Below are positions 47,923 to 57,170 of a stretch of 64,000 nt of DNA, one piece after another (position 1 is the stretch's first letter; every line of letters begins with the position of its first letter). The notes under the pieces are model-generated. The model was not told the DNA's origin and ran no database searches. It saw nothing but the letters and a program-made list of their open reading frames with translations. The DNA comes from Oceanospirillaceae bacterium ASP10-02a (GTDB lineage Bacteria; Pseudomonadota; Gammaproteobacteria; Pseudomonadales; Balneatricaceae): positions 62,001 through 126,000 of the forward strand of contig CAJIZL010000011.1 in assembly GCA_905182035.1 (NCBI GenBank), in the 5' to 3' direction. The translations under genes were made by a program, and so were the position numbers.

Positions 47923-49044
47923 GTGAAAATAAGCCAAGTTGATGTTTACCAAGTGGATCTACCTTATTCAGGGGGCATCTATCGTCTCTCAGGTGGCAGA
48001 GAATATGCTAATTTTGATGCTACTATAGTGCGGCTTACCAGCGACACAGGCCTCACTGGCTTTGGTGAAAGCACACCCTTTGGCGCCACTTATGTTGCTG
48101 CCCACGCACTAGGTGTAAGGGCAGGCATCGCAGAAATAACGCCGGCTATATTAGGCCTTGATCCACGCCGAGTAGACCGAGTTTATGATGTTATGGATGG
48201 GGCGTTGGTTGGGCACGGACACGCTAAAACTGCTATAGATGTTGCCTGCTGGGATTTGTTTGGCAAAGCGGTAGGTATGCCTGTATGTGACTTATTAGGC
48301 GGGCGTACTCTCCAGCCCATGGGCGTAATATCGTCTGTCTATGCAGGCACTCCAGAAGCCATGCGCAAACGAGTGCAAGCCCATCGGCTGCAAGGTTACC
48401 GTGGTCATTCTATTAAAATTGGTGAAGACCCGCAATTAGATGCGGAGAGGGTAATGGCATGTTTGGCTGACCGCCAAGCGGGGGAATATTTCTTAGTGGA
48501 TGCCAATGGTGGTCTAACCGTAGAAACTGCGTTGCGGTTCTTACGTCTGTTACCTCGCCATGCAGATATTGTGCTTGAAGCACCTTGCGCCACTTGGCGG
48601 GAACATATGTCCTTGCGGCGGCGTACGGATATTCCAATGGTGTGGGATGAACTAGCCAACAACGATGCCTCTGTGGCTCAACTCATTAGTGAAGATGGGG
48701 CCGAAGGTGTAGGCCTCAAAATATCGAAAAATGGCGGTTTAACGCCTTGTCGCCGCCAACGTGATATGTGCATAAGCGCAGGCTATAGTCTCAGTGTGCA
48801 AGACACCGTGGGTTCTGATATTGCTTTTGCAGCTATTGCCCACTTAGGACAAACCATACCTGCGCACCTATTACGCTGCATACTTGATACCCGAGACATG
48901 GTAACTATTACCACAGCGGACGCCACCGACAAGGGTGCTTTTAAGCGACATGATGGTTGGGTGACTGCGCCAGAGACTCCGGGACTTGGTATTGAGCCAC
49001 GCATGGAAGTGCTAGGCGAGCCAGTAATGACTTATTGTTTGTAA
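47923..49044 (+). CDS. Enolase-superfamily enzyme (MR/MLE), hydroxyproline-betaine epimerase-like
   Basis: 373 residues. The N-terminal capping domain begins MKISQVDVYQVDLPYSGGIY. In the barrel: KTAIDVACWDLFGKAVG near 105, SIKIGEDPQLDAERV near 165, metal ligands in VDANGGLT near 193, LEAPCATW near 220 and VWDELANND near 243, and general base Lys in LKISKNGGLTP near 265. The GHSIKIG and LEAPC wording resembles the 4-hydroxyproline betaine 2-epimerase / cis-3-hydroxyproline dehydratase branch; I recall HpbD as similar. Substrate not proven. It follows the MDR gene by 42 bases, likely one operon. Confidence 0.72.
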   Translation: MKISQVDVYQVDLPYSGGIYRLSGGREYANFDATIVRLTSDTGLTGFGESTPFGATYVAAHALGVRAGIAEITPAILGLDPRRVDRVYDVMDGALVGHGHAKTAIDVACWDLFGKAVGMPVCDLLGGRTLQPMGVISSVYAGTPEAMRKRVQAHRLQGYRGHSIKIGEDPQLDAERVMACLADRQAGEYFLVDANGGLTVETALRFLRLLPRHADIVLEAPCATWREHMSLRRRTDIPMVWDELANNDASVAQLISEDGAEGVGLKISKNGGLTPCRRQRDMCISAGYSLSVQDTVGSDIAFAAIAHLGQTIPAHLLRCILDTRDMVTITTADATDKGAFKRHDGWVTAPETPGLGIEPRMEVLGEPVMTYCL

Positions 49045-49052
49045 GCTAAAGT

Positions 49053-49958
49053 CTATGATTCAGTAGCTTTATTGCCTCTGCGGCTCAGTACAATACCACC
49101 CAGAATGAGCAGTAATCCAAACACCATGGCTTCGGTCAGAGTTTCACCCAGCAATACAACACCAAACAAAACACTGAATAAGGGCACTAGATACCCCACT
49201 TGGGCAACGAAGGTGTAGCCGTACATTCTGATCAAGTAAAAGCGCACAAAAAAAGCAGCGCCTGTGGGTATTAAACCCAAATACACCAGAGCAATGATTG
49301 CTGAATCAGGTATGCTCTCTCTGCTGGCTAGGGGGTTTTCTAACAGCAGGCTTGCGGGCAGGGTAATAAGGCAGCCTCCCAAAAGAACGCCTGCAGACAA
49401 CATGGCACTACTCATGCCTTTAACCCGTTTAACCATGGCGCCTGAAATAACGTAGGATGCTGCGGCAACAATAATTGCTAACTGAGGTAATAAGTCTCCC
49501 ACCCCTGTGCTAAAAGTGTCAAACCCAATGACATACAACACGCCAATAAACCCAAGTATAAAACCTACTGCCTTATAACGGGTTATGTGTTCGTTGGCAC
49601 TGGTAAAGTGGGCTAGAAGGATTGCAATTAAGGGGCCTGTGGCCATAAAAATTGCCGCTCTACCAGAGTCTAATGATTGCTCCCCCCAAGGAATTAGGAA
49701 AAATGGCAGGGCACAGTTGAAGAAACCAATCAGCAAAAAGCTCATCCATATAGAAGCAGATCGAGGTAATCGGTCCCCTTGCATTAAGGCGTAGGCTAAT
49801 AGCACTAAAGCAGCAATAAGTATGCGCCCAGCAGCAATGCTGATAGGCCCAAATCCCTCTAAGGCATACTTTATAGCCTGAAAAGATGAACCCCACACAG
49901 CCCCTTGAACGGCGAGCAGAGTATAGGCTTGAAGACCGGCTGTTTTGATCATCGACAT
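49053..49958 (-). CDS. EamA/DMT-family transporter
   Basis: 301 residues, ten hydrophobic segments in two EamA repeats. GAVWGSSFQAIKYALEGFGP is the typical start of the first repeat; GGCLITLPASLL lies in the second. Drug/metabolite transporters of this type usually export amino acids or related compounds. It starts 3 bases after the amidase stop on the minus strand, so the two share a transcript: the amidase and carrier may handle the same compound. Confidence 0.85.
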   Translation of the reverse strand: MSMIKTAGLQAYTLLAVQGAVWGSSFQAIKYALEGFGPISIAAGRILIAALVLLAYALMQGDRLPRSASIWMSFLLIGFFNCALPFFLIPWGEQSLDSGRAAIFMATGPLIAILLAHFTSANEHITRYKAVGFILGFIGVLYVIGFDTFSTGVGDLLPQLAIIVAAASYVISGAMVKRVKGMSSAMLSAGVLLGGCLITLPASLLLENPLASRESIPDSAIIALVYLGLIPTGAAFFVRFYLIRMYGYTFVAQVGYLVPLFSVLFGVVLLGETLTEAMVFGLLLILGGIVLSRRGNKATES

Positions 49959-49961
49959 GGC

Positions 49962-51332
49962 TTAATTGTAGTGATGCTGTGCATCACCAATAATAGATTC
50001 CACCGTGCAGCTCCACTGCATGAGCTGTTGATCTTGGCCGTGGCCCATTATAATTTGTAAGCCCAACGGCATATCATAATCATCCAATCCGCACGGCAAT
50101 GTCGCTGCACAGAGGTGTTGTAAATTGGCCACTTGAGTATTGCGTAGGGCTTTGAAGTTTCGCTCTTTATAATGTTCCATATTGGTTTCAACATAGGCCA
50201 AGGTTGGTGCACTTATAGGGCAAGTAGGGCACACAGCAAAATCGACACGTTTTAGCACCACTTCTGCGGCTTGATTAAACGTTTTTATGAGCGCATTTTT
50301 GGCTGCGATTTGGGCTGGTGCGTCCGCCATGTCCGCGTCTGTAAGGTGGGCAAAACGCATTTTTGTGCTTGGCGCCAATTGATCAAACCATGGTTTGCGA
50401 TCTTCAGTTTTGATGAATGCTGGGAACTCTAGCGCCGAGAAACCACCTTGCAGGAACAGCTGGTAAGTTTCTTCTAGGTAAGGCCAATCCAATTCTACTA
50501 AAATTGCTCCAACAGCTTCGAGTTGCTCTAAGGCGGATAATACCCGTTTATCGATGCCACCCTCACAGTCCTCAAATAGTGCCGTGATGACACCAATGCG
50601 AGCGCCTCGAATGGATTTTTTTGTAAGTGTGTTTTGCTCAATAAATGCCTTTGGATTATTACTGGTGGCTGGGTCGAGCACCGCAAAACCCCAGAGTGCA
50701 TCGGCAGCACTTAAGGCCAGAAGGCCAGCCGTATCAACGCTGGGTGACAGCGGTACAATACCGTCTTTCTCCCACCTTCCAACGCTTGTTTTAAGGCCAA
50801 ATGTACCACAAAATGCCGCTGGAACACGCACTGAGCCTGAGGTGTCTGAACCTAAAGCCAGTTGGCAGGCACCCATCCACAATGACACAGGGGCGCCTGA
50901 GCTAGAGCCGCCAGGTACCCGATGTTGTTTAGTATCGAATGGGTTAACTGGCACAGGCCAATGAGGGTTGGTACCGAGTCCACCAAAGGCAAATTCTACG
51001 GTATGGGTTTTACCACAAACATGCGCACCGGCATCAGTTAGGCGTTTAACCAAGGTGCCTGAGTGATTAAATTCGTGTAATGCCAAAGGTGAGCCTGCAT
51101 AAGTGTCAAAGCCGGTCACAGCATAAAGGTCTTTAACGGATACGCTGACGCCTGCCAATAACCCCTGAGGGACTGAAGGCGGTGGCTTTCCAATGGATCT
51201 AAAAGCTTGCAGTTGGGGTTGATGTTGGTGCAATTTACTGTAGGCGTCAGTAATTAGGGCGAGAGGGTGTGTTTTTTTCTCAACTACTAAGTGATGAATT
51301 TGCTTGATGCTCAAGGGAGTTTTACGTGTCAT
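49962..51332 (-). CDS. Amidase signature family hydrolase
   Basis: A 456-residue amidase with the Ser-cisSer-Lys triad region: GVSVSVKDLYAVTGF with Lys67, the PGGSSSGAPVSLW loop (Ser at 143-145), and LALGSDTSGSVRVPAAFCG with the nucleophile near 165-167. It belongs to the AtzF/GatA-like superfamily; the absence of gatB/gatC nearby argues against a GatA role. Possible substrates are small amides, carbamates or allophanate-like compounds. It overlaps the RpiR gene by four bases, so rpiR-amidase-DMT form one minus-strand operon opposite the TRAP operon. Confidence 0.85.
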   Translation of the reverse strand: MTRKTPLSIKQIHHLVVEKKTHPLALITDAYSKLHQHQPQLQAFRSIGKPPPSVPQGLLAGVSVSVKDLYAVTGFDTYAGSPLALHEFNHSGTLVKRLTDAGAHVCGKTHTVEFAFGGLGTNPHWPVPVNPFDTKQHRVPGGSSSGAPVSLWMGACQLALGSDTSGSVRVPAAFCGTFGLKTSVGRWEKDGIVPLSPSVDTAGLLALSAADALWGFAVLDPATSNNPKAFIEQNTLTKKSIRGARIGVITALFEDCEGGIDKRVLSALEQLEAVGAILVELDWPYLEETYQLFLQGGFSALEFPAFIKTEDRKPWFDQLAPSTKMRFAHLTDADMADAPAQIAAKNALIKTFNQAAEVVLKRVDFAVCPTCPISAPTLAYVETNMEHYKERNFKALRNTQVANLQHLCAATLPCGLDDYDMPLGLQIIMGHGQDQQLMQWSCTVESIIGDAQHHYN

Positions 51333-52219
51333 GAGTAAGCAACCTGCATCTGCTCAAACACTTGCTCTCGTTGTTCTAAGGTTTTAATGGCATCTGGACC
51401 CAAACGGCGTGCATAGGCAGTGAGTATAGCTTCAATGAGTACCACCCAGGCCGCGGTGCTGTTGCTAAAAAAGCTACCACTTGTAGGTATGGTAAATAGG
51501 CAGCTAGCATCACTACTCAATGGCGCTCCATGGGTGTCCGTAAAGACCATGGTGGGGATTTCCATAGCCCTGGCTTGGCGGCAACAATCCACAGCAATAC
51601 GGCTGTATGGGTGGCTGCCAAATACAATTAATAGATCTTGCTGGTTCAATTGTGCCAGACCATGGGGTACACCGTGGCCTGAGTCTCCTAAGACTCCAAC
51701 ACCATCTCGTAAAAGTCCTAAGCAATAGGAGAAAAATGTTGCAGTTGAGTAAAACTGACGCTGCGCAAAAGTGCGTACATGGCGCGCGTTTTGCAACAAT
51801 TCTAAGGCTTGCTGCCATTGTTCTGTAGATACCTGTGACATCATTTGTTGAATGTTAGCGATTTCCTCTTGGGCAACTTGCACCAATGAATCGGACTCTT
51901 GATCCTGAGATTGATGGGCTCGTTCACTGTAGAAGTGTGGCTCTGCCAAATGTTGACGGAAGATGTTTTGAAGGGCATTAAAGCCACTATACCCTAACCG
52001 CGTGGCGAGCCGAGTTAGGGTGGATGCACTCACTCCAAAATTGGAAGCCAGTTGATTAATGGAACTATGGGCTGCAGTATCTGGACTGTTTGCTAGATCT
52101 AGCAAGACAGCATAGGAGCGTTGCCCAAGTTTAATTGCACTCTGTTTGGCGGCAATGGCAGCGATCACTTTCCTAAGTTCCAGAAGATCTGCTGCTGGCA
52201 GTATGGATGATTGATTCAT
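51329..52219 (-). CDS. RpiR-family transcriptional regulator
   Basis: 296 residues: N-terminal helix-turn-helix (INQLASNFGVSASTLTRLAT near 56-75) and a C-terminal SIS domain (about 120-270) with LIVFGSHPYSRIAVDCCRQA near 196. SIS domains usually bind phosphosugars, but many RpiR relatives control amino-acid or purine catabolism. It is divergent from the TAXI-TRAP operon and is the obvious regulator for both directions; the perfect palindrome at 52295-52322 lies in the shared 180-base region. Confidence 0.85.
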   Translation of the reverse strand: MNQSSILPAADLLELRKVIAAIAAKQSAIKLGQRSYAVLLDLANSPDTAAHSSINQLASNFGVSASTLTRLATRLGYSGFNALQNIFRQHLAEPHFYSERAHQSQDQESDSLVQVAQEEIANIQQMMSQVSTEQWQQALELLQNARHVRTFAQRQFYSTATFFSYCLGLLRDGVGVLGDSGHGVPHGLAQLNQQDLLIVFGSHPYSRIAVDCCRQARAMEIPTMVFTDTHGAPLSSDASCLFTIPTSGSFFSNSTAAWVVLIEAILTAYARRLGPDAIKTLEQREQVFEQMQVAYS

Positions 52220-52294
52220 GCCTTAAAATACTCCTAGTTAAAACGCTGTTGGGATTATCGCTCAATCAAGGCCAACACAAAAGCAAATATAATT

Positions 52295-52322
52295 CCTTTT
52301 TTGTTGCTAAATGCAAAAAAGG
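52295..52322. promoter_or_regulatory. Perfect 9-bp inverted repeat, candidate RpiR operator
   Basis: CCTTTTTTG (52295-52303) and CAAAAAAGG (52314-52322) with 10 bases between. It spans the predicted -35 box of the TAXI-TRAP operon, so a bound protein would block the promoter. Confidence 0.6.
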
Positions 52323-52331
52323 TTGCATAAT
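52304..52331 (+). promoter_or_regulatory. Predicted promoter of the TAXI-TRAP operon
   Basis: TTGCTA (52304-52309), a 16-base spacer, CATAAT (52326-52331), about 70 bases before the TAXI gene start. Weak by -35 match but well placed. Confidence 0.5.
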
Positions 52332-52399
52332 GGGGTTTCGCAACACTCATAAGCATGAGCAGATGGGTGCGAGTGAATCATCTGTACAAGGAATACGTC

Positions 52400-53401
52400 A
52401 TGAAATCAATAAAAAAAATTACCATTGGTGCTGTGGTTGGTGCGGCTCTTTCGGTTATCAGCTTAACGTCTCCGCTAACCCAGGCAGCTAATACCTTTAT
52501 TTCTATTGGTACTGGTGGCCCCACAGGAGTTTACTTTGTGGTAGGTAACTCTATTTGCCGTATGGTGCACAAAGAAGCCGCAGAAGGCCGTAAGAGTGGT
52601 CGCAAGCATGGTATTCGCTGTGCTGCCCCATCCACGGGTGGTTCCAACTACAACATTGGCCAAATTGGTGAAGGTGAATTAGATTTCGGTGTTGCCCAAT
52701 CTGATTGGCAGTATCATGCCTCTAATGGTAGCAGTAAATGGGAAGGTAAAAAGCAAAGTGACTTAAGGGCAGTGTTCTCAGTTCATCCTGAGCCTTTCCA
52801 TATTATTGTTGGTAAAGACTCTGGCATTAATAGCTGGGGAGATTTAGCTGGAAAACGAGTAAATATTGGTAACCCAGGCTCCGGTCAAAGGGGTACTATG
52901 GAAGTCTTAATGACGGCTCATGGCATCAGTAGCAGTGATTTTAAAATTGCCACTGAATTGACTTCTTCTGAACAGTCCAAAGCTTTGTGTGATGGCAAAA
53001 TTGATGCCTATGGTTATACTGTGGGTGTGCCTAACGCTGGTGTTTCCATTGCAACTGATGGCTGTGATGCGCGTATTATTAACTTGAATAGTGATGTTGA
53101 AAAAGGGTTGGTTAATAGTAACCCTTTTTATGCGTTTGCTACCATCCCAGCGGGTACCTACAAAACCAGTAGCCAAGATGTCACTACCTTTGGTGTAAAA
53201 GCGACTTTTGTTAGTTCTGCTAAGGTGTCTGCCGATGTAGTGTATGAATTAGTGCGAGCGGTGTTTGAGAACATAGAGGATTTCCGCAAACTTCATCCTG
53301 CATTTGCTAACCTCACCCATGATCAGATGATTAGTGATGGTTTGAGTGCGCCGTTGCACGAAGGTGCAGTGCGGTATTATAAAGAACAGGGTTGGATGTA
53401 A
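52400..53401 (+). CDS. TAXI-type TRAP transporter substrate-binding protein
   Basis: 333 residues from the ATG at 52400, with AAGGA at 52388 as ribosome site; an earlier ATG at 52355 would prefix the signal peptide. Signal peptide of about 29 residues (MKSIKKITIGAVVGAALSVI, cleavage near QAA). The mature part opens ISIGTGGPTGVYFVVGNSIC, the TAXI signature, and has VAQSDWQYHA and GSGQRGTMEVLMTAHGI. It delivers an unknown organic anion/amino acid to the permease encoded next. Confidence 0.92.
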   Translation: MKSIKKITIGAVVGAALSVISLTSPLTQAANTFISIGTGGPTGVYFVVGNSICRMVHKEAAEGRKSGRKHGIRCAAPSTGGSNYNIGQIGEGELDFGVAQSDWQYHASNGSSKWEGKKQSDLRAVFSVHPEPFHIIVGKDSGINSWGDLAGKRVNIGNPGSGQRGTMEVLMTAHGISSSDFKIATELTSSEQSKALCDGKIDAYGYTVGVPNAGVSIATDGCDARIINLNSDVEKGLVNSNPFYAFATIPAGTYKTSSQDVTTFGVKATFVSSAKVSADVVYELVRAVFENIEDFRKLHPAFANLTHDQMISDGLSAPLHEGAVRYYKEQGWM

Positions 53402-53473
53402 CCACCCATGCTTGGGCTGTGGGCTTATGGGCCTTCAGCCTAGGATTTCAATTACCAAATTTGAGTCCTCCTC

Positions 53474-55837
53474 ATGACTTCTGATCCTCAGTTATTGGCT
53501 GAAGAGATCGAGTTCAAATCCAAACCTCTACAAGGGTCATGGGCTATACTCGTCTCTGTAATAGCTTTGTCTTGGTGCCTATTTCAATTGTGGATAGCGT
53601 CACCTTTACCCTTCAGTTTAGGTTGGGGCATCTTAATTGATGTGCCGAAGCGGGCTATTCATCTTGCGTTCGCCATGTCCTTGTGTTTTTTGCTATATGG
53701 CGCAAGGAAAAGCCACAGTAGGCGTAATTATGTTGCTAAGTGGGACTTGCTGTTGGCATTACTGGCCGTGGCGGTCACCTTATACGTACCCTTGGCTTAT
53801 GCCAATATTGTTGAACGTCATGGTATGTTGCTCAGTGTGAGCTGGCTGGGTATCGACTGGCCCCTTGAAATGATCATCGGTGTGGTTGGTGTGGCCTTGT
53901 TGCTAGAAGCTACTCGCAGAGCCTTGGGTTTACCATTGGTGATAGTGAGTTCGGTGTTTTTAATCTATTCCATATTTGGTCAGTCCATGCCTGAACTGAT
54001 CTCGCATAAAGGTGTTTCCCTTGAACGGCTTGTGGGGTACCACTGGTTGGGTGGAGAGGCTATCTTTGGCATTCCGCTAGATGTGTCAGTCAGTTTCGTG
54101 TTTTTGTTTGTACTTTTTGGCGCATTATTAGAAAGAGCTGGCGCAGGAAAGTACTTTTTAGATTTGGCTTTTGCTATGGTGGGACGCTATCGTGGTGGGC
54201 CTGCTAAAGCTGCAATTCTAGCCTCAGGTATGACGGGCACAATTTCTGGGTCGTCCATTGCCAATGTGGTGACTACTGGTACTTTTACTATTCCAGTGAT
54301 GCGTAAAATGGGTATGCCAGCTGTTAAAGCTGGCGCTATCGAAGTGGCTGCCTCTACTAATGGCCAATTAATGCCGCCTATCATGGGTGCCGCGGCGTTC
54401 ATAATGGCAGAGTACATTGGCATCAGTTACATGGAAGTGGTTAAGGCTGCAATTGTGCCTGCACTGATTAGCTACATGGCCTTACTCTATATTTCTCACT
54501 TGGAAGCCTTGAAACTAGACCTCAAAGGCATGCCTAGAGCAGATATTCCGCATCTATGGAAAACCTTTATTAGTGGACTGCATTATTTATTACCGATAAT
54601 AGTGCTGGTTTACCTGCTCATGATAAAGCGCTGGACTCCAGGAAGTGCGGTGTTCTATTCCATTTTATTTCTTATGGGCATTATCCTTGTACAACACTTT
54701 TGGCGGCCTAACAAAGCTGAAGATTCCATTTGGACACGCTTTAAATCTGGCGCCACTGATGTCATACAGGGCATGGTATCGGGTACACGCAATATGATTA
54801 CCATCGGTGTGGCCGTGGCTACGGCAGGTATTATTGTTGGTGCTGTGTCATCTACAGGCCTCAATAATGCGATGGTGGGTTTGGTGGAGGCTATTGCTGG
54901 CAATAATATATATCTGCTGCTGGGCCTCACGGCTCTGCTGTGCTTGATTTTGGGCATTGGCTTACCCACCACTGCCAACTATCTGGTGGTAGCGTCCTTA
55001 ATGGCTGGAGTGTTGGTAGAGCTTGGTAGTGCTGCGGGCTTGACCTTGCCCATTATTGCCGTACATTTGTTCGTATTTTATTTTGGCCTATTAGCGGATG
55101 ACACACCGCCGGTGTGTTTAGCCGCCTATGCGGCCTCAGCAATTTCTCGAGCTGACCCCATCAAAACTGGGATACAGGCATTTACCTACGATATCCGCAC
55201 GGCAATATTGCCCTTTGTGTTTATCTTTAATCCACAGTTGCTGCTCATAGGGATAACCAGCTGGTGGCATGGTATCAGTGTGTTCTTGGTAGCCTTAGTC
55301 GCTATTTTGAGTTTTAGCTCTGCAACGCAAGGGTGGTTACTGATCCGTAACCGCTGGTATGAAAGCCTTGTATTACTGTTAGCGACATGGATTTTGTTTT
55401 TACCTAATGCAGCCATGAATCGCATTTGGCCTGAGTATGAAGCTGTTGAATTTGACACCTTTACGCAGGGGCAGTTGGTTCTGACCCAGGGGCAGCAGGT
55501 GCGCTTGCACGTGACCCGGCACACCAATTACGGCGATCGATTCAAGTTATTCGTGTTTCCAGTCAACGTCGTTGGACCATTCTCTGCAGAAAATTTAGGC
55601 ATGAGTCTGGCCTACGAAGAGCAAGATGGCTGGTTTGTACAGAATCTAAGCTACTTGAGCCCAGCGGAAGCTGTAGGCATAGACTATTATGATGCCGTGA
55701 CGGCCATTGATGTGCAGTCCTTGGATCGCCCACAACGAGAATGGGCATTTGTACCTGCGTTTATGCTCATTGCTTTGGTGTGGTTAAATCAGCGTCGTCG
55801 ACGCTTAAACTTAAGTGGAGGTGAAATGCATGTCTAA
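53474..55837 (+). CDS. TRAP transporter fused permease (TAXI type)
   Basis: 787 residues combining the small 4-helix and large 12-helix TRAP subunits, as in TAXI systems; about 17 hydrophobic segments. TGTISGSSIANVVTTGTFTI near 254-273 and EVAASTNGQLMPPIMGAAAF near 292-311 are the DctM-like motifs. From about 640 to 770 there is an extra soluble segment ending in a last membrane helix, which resembles DUF3394. It starts 72 bases after the binding-protein gene and overlaps the aminotransferase start by 8 bases. Confidence 0.92.
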   Translation: MTSDPQLLAEEIEFKSKPLQGSWAILVSVIALSWCLFQLWIASPLPFSLGWGILIDVPKRAIHLAFAMSLCFLLYGARKSHSRRNYVAKWDLLLALLAVAVTLYVPLAYANIVERHGMLLSVSWLGIDWPLEMIIGVVGVALLLEATRRALGLPLVIVSSVFLIYSIFGQSMPELISHKGVSLERLVGYHWLGGEAIFGIPLDVSVSFVFLFVLFGALLERAGAGKYFLDLAFAMVGRYRGGPAKAAILASGMTGTISGSSIANVVTTGTFTIPVMRKMGMPAVKAGAIEVAASTNGQLMPPIMGAAAFIMAEYIGISYMEVVKAAIVPALISYMALLYISHLEALKLDLKGMPRADIPHLWKTFISGLHYLLPIIVLVYLLMIKRWTPGSAVFYSILFLMGIILVQHFWRPNKAEDSIWTRFKSGATDVIQGMVSGTRNMITIGVAVATAGIIVGAVSSTGLNNAMVGLVEAIAGNNIYLLLGLTALLCLILGIGLPTTANYLVVASLMAGVLVELGSAAGLTLPIIAVHLFVFYFGLLADDTPPVCLAAYAASAISRADPIKTGIQAFTYDIRTAILPFVFIFNPQLLLIGITSWWHGISVFLVALVAILSFSSATQGWLLIRNRWYESLVLLLATWILFLPNAAMNRIWPEYEAVEFDTFTQGQLVLTQGQQVRLHVTRHTNYGDRFKLFVFPVNVVGPFSAENLGMSLAYEEQDGWFVQNLSYLSPAEAVGIDYYDAVTAIDVQSLDRPQREWAFVPAFMLIALVWLNQRRRRLNLSGGEMHV

Positions 55838-57170
55838 GAGTCTATCAAGTCACGTATTCCACCGACACTGCCATGGCGAAAAACCTGTGGCAGTGAGTGG
55901 CCAGGGTTGCTACATCACTGACCATCGAGGCAAACAATATTTGGATGGTTCTGGTGGAGCTGCGGTATCCTGTTTGGGCCATGGTGATCGGGATGTCACC
56001 AATGCCATGAAAGCTCAGCTAGATCAGATTGCTTTTGCCCATACTGGTTTTTTCACCTCTGAACCAGCCGAACAACTGGCACGGGTTTTGATACAACATG
56101 CACCTGCGGGCTTAGATCGAGTGTATTTAGTCTCAGGTGGATCGGAAGCGGTTGAGTCTGCTTTAAAGCTTGCTCGGCAGTATTTTATTGAGCTAGGCCA
56201 ACCACAGCGAAGCCGAGTGATCGCCAGACGACAGAGTTACCATGGTAATACCTTAGGCGCATTGGCTGCGGGTGGTAACCAATGGCGGCGCCAACCATTT
56301 CTACCCTTGTTAGTGGAGGTAAGTCATATTTCTCCCTGTTATGCCTATAGAGATCAGCAGCGTGGTGAAACAGAACTAGACTATGGTCTGCGTGTTGCTA
56401 ATGAGCTAGAGCAAGAAATTTTAACACTTGGAGCTGATAACGTGATGGCCTTTGTGGCCGAGCCTGTAGTGGGTGCCACAATGGGTGCAGTCCCTGCTGT
56501 TGCTGGTTATTTTTCCCGTATACGAGAAATATGTGATCAATATGGCGTGTTATTGATCTTAGACGAAGTGATGTGTGGCATGGGCCGCATAGGAAAGCTC
56601 TTTGCCTGCGAGCAAGATATGGTAGTTCCGGACCTGTTGTGCATGGCAAAAGGTTTAGGTGCTGGGTATCAGCCTATTGGAGCAATGCTTGTAAGTAATA
56701 AAATATACCAAGCTGTAGCGCAAGGTAGTGGTTTTTTCCAACATGGCTATACCTACATGGCTCATCCTGTTGCCTGTGCGGCTGCCCTGGCTGTGACTCG
56801 TAAAATTCTTGATGAAGATCTATTAAAGCAGGTAGTGCTGCGTGGAGAGTATCTCCACAGTGCCCTCAGTGATGTCTTGGGTGGACACTCTAATGTGGGA
56901 GATATTCGTGGCCTTGGGTTGTTTCAAGGTATTGAGTTAGTTGCAGATCGCCATACTAAAGCCCCTCTTTCATCTAACCTAGGCACCGCAGGCAAAGTCA
57001 AAAAGGCTGCCTTTGAGGCTGGGTTAATTTGCTACCCTATGGCGGGCACTATCGATGGTATGCAGGGAGATCATATTTTGCTTGCACCACCGTTTATTAT
57101 TAGCGAAGCCCAAATAGATGAATTAGTTGCCAAGCTATCGCAGTCAATCAATAAGGTATTAGTTAATTGA
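55830..57170 (+). CDS. Class III aminotransferase (omega-transaminase type)
   Basis: 446 residues from the ATG at 55830 (GGAGGTG just upstream). PLP-dependent; GGSEAVESALKLARQYF near 107, YHGNTLGALAAGGNQ near 138, LILDEVMCGMGRIGKLF near 244, and the Schiff-base Lys in MAKGLGAGYQPIGAMLV near 273. The sequence fits the omega-amino-acid:pyruvate branch rather than BioA or ArgD. In this operon it probably removes the amino group of the imported compound, giving a beta-keto acid for the BKACE enzyme. Substrate unproven. Confidence 0.88.
   Translation: MSKSLSSHVFHRHCHGEKPVAVSGQGCYITDHRGKQYLDGSGGAAVSCLGHGDRDVTNAMKAQLDQIAFAHTGFFTSEPAEQLARVLIQHAPAGLDRVYLVSGGSEAVESALKLARQYFIELGQPQRSRVIARRQSYHGNTLGALAAGGNQWRRQPFLPLLVEVSHISPCYAYRDQQRGETELDYGLRVANELEQEILTLGADNVMAFVAEPVVGATMGAVPAVAGYFSRIREICDQYGVLLILDEVMCGMGRIGKLFACEQDMVVPDLLCMAKGLGAGYQPIGAMLVSNKIYQAVAQGSGFFQHGYTYMAHPVACAAALAVTRKILDEDLLKQVVLRGEYLHSALSDVLGGHSNVGDIRGLGLFQGIELVADRHTKAPLSSNLGTAGKVKKAAFEAGLICYPMAGTIDGMQGDHILLAPPFIISEAQIDELVAKLSQSINKVLVN

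Noticed and set aside
50554-50964. 136-residue plus-strand ORF inside the amidase
   Set aside because: Shadow of the amidase signature region.
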